A stretch of 64,000 bases of DNA from assembly GCF_025060375.1 (NCBI RefSeq), contig NZ_JANXCG010000038.1, forward strand, positions 44,096-108,095. The letters are read 5' to 3'. Source of the stretch: Meiothermus sp. Its GTDB lineage: Bacteria; Deinococcota; Deinococci; Deinococcales; Thermaceae. The notes under the pieces were generated by a model. The model did no database searches. It was not told where the DNA came from and saw only the letters and a list, made by a program, of their open reading frames with translations. Position numbers and translations under genes: made by a program. This document shows, in pieces, positions 59,432-64,000 of the stretch; position 1 is the stretch's first letter, and the number at the start of each line of letters is the position of its first letter.

Positions 59432-60478
59432 CTAGAAAGCGCGCTCGTACTGGGGAGGCCAGGCTTTGAAGCCCAGGGCCTGACCGGCCCGGTAGGGCCA
59501 ATAGGGTTCCCGAAGCAACGCCCGCCCCAGGAGAATCAGGTCAGCCTGGCCCTGCTGTAGGATTGCTTCGGCCTGGAAAGGCTCGGTGATGAGGCCCACC
59601 GCCCCTGTGGCCAGGCCCGTAACCTTACGCACCTCCGCGGCGAAGGGCACCTGGTATCCGGGGGCTAGGGGAATCCTCACACCGGGAATGGCCCCACCCG
59701 AGGAGCAGTCCAGCAGGTCCACGCCCCGCCGCCGAAGAGCTTCTGCCAGGACTATGGTGTCCTCCAGGCTCCACCCGTCCTCCACCCAGTCCACTGCCGA
59801 GACCCGCACCAGAAGGGGCAGTTCAGCGGGCCAGACCTCCCGCACTGCTTCGGCGACCTGCAGGGGAAAGCGCATGCGGCCTTCGCGGCTGCCCCCATAC
59901 TGGTCCTTGCGGTGGTTGGTCAGGGGGGATAGAAAGGAGTGCAGCAGGTAGCCGTGGGCCATGTGGATCTCCAGCACCTCAAAGCCCGCCAATAGGGCGC
60001 GCTTGGCGGCCTGCTGAAAGGCCCAGCGCACCTCCTCGAGGCCTGCCGGATCCAACGCCTGGGGCACGGGCCATCCCTCCGCAAAGGCCAATGGGCTGGG
60101 GGCCACCGGTGTCCATTGGTGCAGTGGCCTTCCCCCCTTCCACGGGGGCAAGACGCCCGCCTTGCGTCCGGCGTGGGCGATTTGGATGCCCGCAACGGCC
60201 CCCGCCGACTTGATGCGCCGGGCTAGCTCCGTCAGCCCCGGTAGGTGGTCGTCCGACCAGATGCCCAGGTCCTCTGGGCTGATGACCCCCCGGGCTTCCA
60301 CCGCGGTGGCCTCCACGAGGATGAGCCCGGCCCCGCCAACTGCTCGGGTGGGGTAGTGGACTAGATGCCATTCGGTTGCACGGCCCCCCTCAGCCGAGTA
60401 CTGGCACATAGGGGACATAGCGATGCGGTTTTTGAGGGTGATGGAGCGCAGCCTAAGCGGGCTAAAGAGCAGGCTCAT
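59432..60478 (-). CDS. NADH:flavin oxidoreductase/old yellow enzyme (YqjM-like)
   Basis: [57 protein letters not shown]. Confidence 0.95.
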   Translation of the reverse strand: MSLLFSPLRLRSITLKNRIAMSPMCQYSAEGGRATEWHLVHYPTRAVGGAGLILVEATAVEARGVISPEDLGIWSDDHLPGLTELARRIKSAGAVAGIQIAHAGRKAGVLPPWKGGRPLHQWTPVAPSPLAFAEGWPVPQALDPAGLEEVRWAFQQAAKRALLAGFEVLEIHMAHGYLLHSFLSPLTNHRKDQYGGSREGRMRFPLQVAEAVREVWPAELPLLVRVSAVDWVEDGWSLEDTIVLAEALRRRGVDLLDCSSGGAIPGVRIPLAPGYQVPFAAEVRKVTGLATGAVGLITEPFQAEAILQQGQADLILLGRALLREPYWPYRAGQALGFKAWPPQYERAF

Positions 60479-60583
60479 AGCGCGGATTCTACGCGCTGAG
60501 AGCGGTTTGTTTGTGGAGCCCCATACACAGCGTTTTTCTGCCCCTACCCCCGTGATACGATGGACACGCTGGGGAGAAAAAAG

Positions 60584-60598
60584 TTATACTGAGTATAA
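60584..60598. promoter_or_regulatory. Perfect 15-bp palindrome TTATACT-G-AGTATAA, candidate operator
   Basis: Direct reading in the OYE/acyl-CoA dehydrogenase divergent gap; extended -10-like TGATACGAT lies upstream. Confidence 0.65.
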
Positions 60599-60678
60599 GA
60601 AATGTCGCCGAGGGAGGTGAGGGAGAGCCGATAGCCAGTAGCCGAAGGTCAATCAGCTATACGCTATCCGCATCGTTT

Positions 60679-61824
60679 ATGCCCGTGGATTTCAGCCTGA
60701 CCGAAGAGCAGAGGCAGCTGCAGAAGCTGGCCCGCCGCTTTGCCAGGGAGCAGATAGCCCCCATTGCCGCTGAGTACGATGCCAGGGAGGAGGTGCCCTG
60801 GCAGGTGGTGGAAAGGCTTCATGAGGTGGGGCTGCTCAACGCCATCGTCCCCGAGGAGTATGGGGGAATGGGTTTGGGCATGCTCGAGGAGGTCATCATC
60901 GGCGAGGAACTGGCCTGGGGCTGTATGGGTATCTACACCATCGCCATGGCCTCTGACCTGGGCATAACCCCCCTTCTGCTGGCCGGAACGCAGGCACAGA
61001 AGGCGCGGTTTTTGCGAAAGGTTACCCAGAAGCCAGCGCTGGCGGCTTTTGCGCTTTCTGAGCCGGGGAACGGCTCCGATGCGGCGGCCCTTCGCACACG
61101 GGCTGTGCGCGAGGGTGACTACTATGTGCTGAACGGCACCAAGACCTGGATTTCTAATGGAGGGGAGGCCGAGTGGGTGGTGGTCTTCGCCACGGTCAAC
61201 CCTGAGGCCCGCCACAGGGGCGTGGTCGCTCTTGTGGTGGAGAAGGGTACTCCAGGGTTCACCGCCCACAAACTTCACGGCAAGATGGGCCAGCGGGCCA
61301 GCGGTACCTACGAGCTGGTTTTTGAGGATTGCCGGGTTCCAGCCGAGAACCTTTTAGGTCAGGAAGGCGATGGCTTTAAGATTGCCATGCGCACGCTGGA
61401 CAAAACCCGGATTCCGGTTGCGGCAGGCAGCGTGGGGGTAGCCCGACGGGCTCTGGAGGAGGCCACCCGCTATGCCAAGGAGCGAGAAGCCTTCGGTAAG
61501 CCCATCGCTCAGTTTCAGGCCATCCAGTTCAAGCTGGCCGAGATGCTCATGGGGATTGAGACGGCTCGAGCCTACACCTACTATGCGGCTTGGTTGGTGG
61601 ATACCGGGCAACCCCACAGCCACGCCGCGGCCATTGCCAAAGCCTACGCCTCGGAGATGGCCTTTTCGGTAGCCAACCAGGCCATACAGATACACGGCGG
61701 GTACGGCTATATGCGTGAATACCCGGTGGAAAAGCTCCTGCGCGATGTGAAGCTCAACCAGATTTACGAGGGCACCAACGAGATTCAGCGGCTTATCATC
61801 GCGCGCCATATATTGGGACAGTAG
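60679..61824 (+). CDS. Acyl-CoA dehydrogenase
   Basis: ALSEPGNGSDAAALRT, YVLNGTKTWISNGGEAEW, QIHGGYGYMREYPVEKLLRDVKLNQIYEGTNEIQRLIIAR. Confidence 0.96.
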   Translation: MPVDFSLTEEQRQLQKLARRFAREQIAPIAAEYDAREEVPWQVVERLHEVGLLNAIVPEEYGGMGLGMLEEVIIGEELAWGCMGIYTIAMASDLGITPLLLAGTQAQKARFLRKVTQKPALAAFALSEPGNGSDAAALRTRAVREGDYYVLNGTKTWISNGGEAEWVVVFATVNPEARHRGVVALVVEKGTPGFTAHKLHGKMGQRASGTYELVFEDCRVPAENLLGQEGDGFKIAMRTLDKTRIPVAAGSVGVARRALEEATRYAKEREAFGKPIAQFQAIQFKLAEMLMGIETARAYTYYAAWLVDTGQPHSHAAAIAKAYASEMAFSVANQAIQIHGGYGYMREYPVEKLLRDVKLNQIYEGTNEIQRLIIARHILGQ

Positions 61825-61919
61825 GGGTCTTTTTGGCTCATGGGTGAAGTGGTGGGTCGCTTTGCAGCCCCCACAGCATAGCCCACGGTTGTGGGCTCTT
61901 GGATGCGAGGAGGAAACGC

Positions 61920-62666
61920 ATGAAATTTCTAGCAGTCATAAGGCAGGTACCCGACGGCGAGTCCCGGCTCAGGATTGAGGGGGGCAAGGTAGACCTTTCC
62001 AGTGTCACGATGATCCTCGACCAGATGGATGAGTGGGCGGTGGAGGAGGTTATCCGCCTGCAGGAAAAGCACGGCGGGGAGAGCGTGGTGGTGGCTTTGG
62101 GCCCTGAGCGCTTTGAGGATGCCCTGCGCACCGCTTTGGCCATGGGCATAGATCGGGCCATTCATCTGGTGGCGGAGGGCTACCTGGACCCCATTACCCA
62201 GGCTGAGGCCCTAGCCGAGGTGGTTCGGGCTGAGGCCCCCACGCTGGTCTTCACGGGAGGGCAGCAGGCCGACTGGGATGCCCAGGCCCTGGGGCCGGCC
62301 TTGGCTGAAGCGCTTGGTTGGCCGGTGGTGAGCTGGACCACCCAGGTCGAGCTGGAGGGTGAAACCCATGCCAAGGCCAGACACGACCTGGATGAGGGTG
62401 CCGAAGTGGTGCGGGTACCCCTGCCTGCGGTTTTCACCAGCCAGCAGGGTCTGAATGAGCCCCGCTACCCCACCCTGCCCGGCATCATGAAGGCCAAGCG
62501 CAAGGAGCTGAAAAAGGTGCCCGTAAGCCTGCAAAGCCGGGTGGAGATTTTGGAGCAAGCCATCCAGGAGCGCGCCCGGCTCAACCGGATGATAGACGGA
62601 AAAGACCCGGCGGCTGCGGCCCATGAGCTAGTGCGGTTGTTGCGTGAAGAGGCGAAGGTAATTTAA
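61920..62666 (+). CDS. etfB: Electron transfer flavoprotein beta subunit
   Basis: MKFLAVIRQVPDGE, ALGPERFEDALRTALAMGIDRAIHL, VFTGGQQADWDAQALGPALAEALGWP. Confidence 0.95.
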   Translation: MKFLAVIRQVPDGESRLRIEGGKVDLSSVTMILDQMDEWAVEEVIRLQEKHGGESVVVALGPERFEDALRTALAMGIDRAIHLVAEGYLDPITQAEALAEVVRAEAPTLVFTGGQQADWDAQALGPALAEALGWPVVSWTTQVELEGETHAKARHDLDEGAEVVRVPLPAVFTSQQGLNEPRYPTLPGIMKAKRKELKKVPVSLQSRVEILEQAIQERARLNRMIDGKDPAAAAHELVRLLREEAKVI

Positions 62667-62688
62667 CCCTCATCTGGAGGTTTCGAGG

Positions 62689-63627
62689 ATGATCCTTGTG
62701 GTTTTGGAACACGATGGTCAGCGCCTGCGCAAGGGTGCTTTGGAAGCGATTGGCCGGGCTCGGCAGCTTGGCAGCCTAGGGCCCATTGCGGGGGTGGTCA
62801 TTGGTGAGAACGCTCAGGCTGTGGCCCAGGAGGCCGCCCGCTATCTACCGGTGGTCTACGCGGCTGAGGTGGGGCCCTACACAGCAGAGAAATGGGCTGA
62901 GGCTGCCTACGCCGCGGTGGAGAGGAGCGGGGCTAAGGTGGTGGTGGCTACCGGGGGCCGCCAGAGCCGCACCTGGACAGCCCGGCTGGCCTACAAGATG
63001 AGGGCCGGGCTTCTGGAGGACACCCTGGAGACCAGCACCGATGGCCAGCACATCATCGGCACCCGCTACAGCTACCTCAACCGGGTTACCGAGCGGCAGA
63101 AGGCTCCCTTGCCGGTGGTCTTTACCGCCAAGCCCAACACCACCCCTCCGGTCGAACCCGAGGGCAACGGCACGGTGGAGCTCCTCGAGGTGAACCTTCC
63201 AGGTGGGGTGGAGGTGCTCGAGCGCCTGAGCGAGCAGAAAAAGGGTGTTTCGCTCACCGAGGCCACCGTGGTGGTCACGGGCGGGCGGGGCCTTGGGAGC
63301 CCCGAGGCCTTCGCAGGGGTGGAGGAGCTGGCGGGTATGCTGGGTGGGGCGGTCGGGGCAACCCGCGCGGTGGTGGACGCCGGCTGGCGCCCCTACAGCG
63401 AGCAGGTGGGCCAGACGGGCAAAACCGTGCAGCCCAACCTCTACCTGGCCCTGGCGGTTTCGGGCGCGGTGCAGCACCAGGCCGGGATGAACAAGAGCAA
63501 GTTTATTGCTGCCGTGAACAAAGACCCCGAGGCCCCCATCTTCAAGATTGCCGACTACGGCATTGTGGGGGATGTGCACCAAGTGCTGCCCGCGCTGATT
63601 GAGGCGGTGAAGAGATTGAAGGACTAG
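62689..63627 (+). CDS. etfA: Electron transfer flavoprotein alpha subunit
   Basis: C-terminal VVTGGRGLGSPEAF, GATRAVVDAGWRPYSEQVGQTGKTVQPNLYLALAVSGAVQHQAGMNKSKFIAAVNKDPEAPIFKIADYGIVGD. Confidence 0.96.
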   Translation: MILVVLEHDGQRLRKGALEAIGRARQLGSLGPIAGVVIGENAQAVAQEAARYLPVVYAAEVGPYTAEKWAEAAYAAVERSGAKVVVATGGRQSRTWTARLAYKMRAGLLEDTLETSTDGQHIIGTRYSYLNRVTERQKAPLPVVFTAKPNTTPPVEPEGNGTVELLEVNLPGGVEVLERLSEQKKGVSLTEATVVVTGGRGLGSPEAFAGVEELAGMLGGAVGATRAVVDAGWRPYSEQVGQTGKTVQPNLYLALAVSGAVQHQAGMNKSKFIAAVNKDPEAPIFKIADYGIVGDVHQVLPALIEAVKRLKD

Positions 63628-63636
63628 AGGGGCGGG

Positions 63637-63670
63637 CCCCCAGTGCGGCCTTAAGCGCACCGGGGGTTTC
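63637..63670 (+). terminator. Intrinsic terminator-like hairpin after etfA
   Basis: CCCCCaGTGCG-GCCTTAAG-CGCACcGGGGG followed by TTT. Confidence 0.65.
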
Positions 63671-63673
63671 CCG

Positions 63674-64000
63674 TCAGATACGGCAGTCGTAGAGCACCAC
63701 CTGCCCGCGGGCAATCAGGCGCCCGAGGGTGCCAATCTCCCAGGTGTAGGTGGCGTTGGCGTAGACCAGGGTGGGGCCGGTGCGCACCAGCGGGAGCACG
63801 TGGAAGGCCCCATCGTAGAAGATGCGCACCTGGTTGCTCAGGTAACTGACCACCAGGGTACCGCCCTGGCAGGTGTAGGTGACCGTTCCCGAGGGCACTG
63901 GCTGGACCGGTTGCACCGGCTGAACGGGTTGGACGGGCTGAACAGGTTGGACGGGCTGGACCGGCGGGGGTGGTGGGAGGGTGGCCACCAGGTTGACGCT
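63674..64000 (-). CDS. MliC-like (C-type lysozyme inhibitor) domain protein with VQP-repeat linker, 5' end outside window
   Basis: YTCQGGTLVVSYLSNQVRIFYDGAFHVLPLV...YTWEIGTLGRLIARGQVVLYDC; frame open through window end. Confidence 0.6.
   Translation of the reverse strand, partial: SVNLVATLPPPPPVQPVQPVQPVQPVQPVQPVQPVPSGTVTYTCQGGTLVVSYLSNQVRIFYDGAFHVLPLVRTGPTLVYANATYTWEIGTLGRLIARGQVVLYDCRI
63900..63962 (-). repeat. 9-bp in-frame tandem repeat (7 units) encoding (VQP)n
   Basis: GGCTGGACC GGTTGCACC GGCTGAACG GGTTGGACG GGCTGAACA GGTTGGACG GGCTGGACC on + strand. Confidence 0.9.

Overview
This 64 kb, high-GC window is a densely coded chromosomal segment. It looks like Thermaceae (Meiothermus/Thermus-like): the RNA polymerase omega protein, the futalosine menaquinone genes and the type IV pilus-type chemosensory genes all fit. 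I saw no rRNA, tRNA, IS element, prophage or CRISPR array. Main blocks: (1) futalosine-pathway menaquinone genes (mqnA, mqnE, UbiD-type decarboxylase; ubiX lies elsewhere at 43.7 kb); (2) a ~10.5 kb Pil-Chp-like chemosensory operon on the minus strand (CheY-like, CheW, standalone MHYT membrane sensor, two MCPs, hybrid CheA, pseudo-receiver-DUF4388, REC-Roadblock/LC7); (3) glpK and an oxidoreductase with a perfect 21-bp palindrome at its start; (4) pstSCAB with a three-copy Pho-box-like array and an attenuator after pstS; (5) mreB followed by an lpxD-lpxC-Gfo/Idh-fabZ-lpxA-lpxB-like-ABC exporter cluster, unexpected in a lineage generally regarded as lacking lipid A; (6) ndh and hsp20 with a consensus promoter and HAIR-like operator; (7) a NEW3-domain protein plus ABC exporter; (8) thiBP under a TPP riboswitch with a readable switching mechanism; (9) ispDE, uppP, ubiX, aroCKB, homoserine dehydrogenase and queG; (10) an HxlR-YceI-glyoxalase-hydrolase cluster; (11) recN, a PAS-GAF-GGDEF protein, argR and rpoZ; (12) an acyl-CoA dehydrogenase-etfBA operon with a perfect 15-bp palindrome upstream. 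Strongest leads are the lpx-like cluster, the unusual output modules of the chemosensory operon, and several candidate operators and RNA switches. All calls come from reading the sequence and translations; no database search was run.
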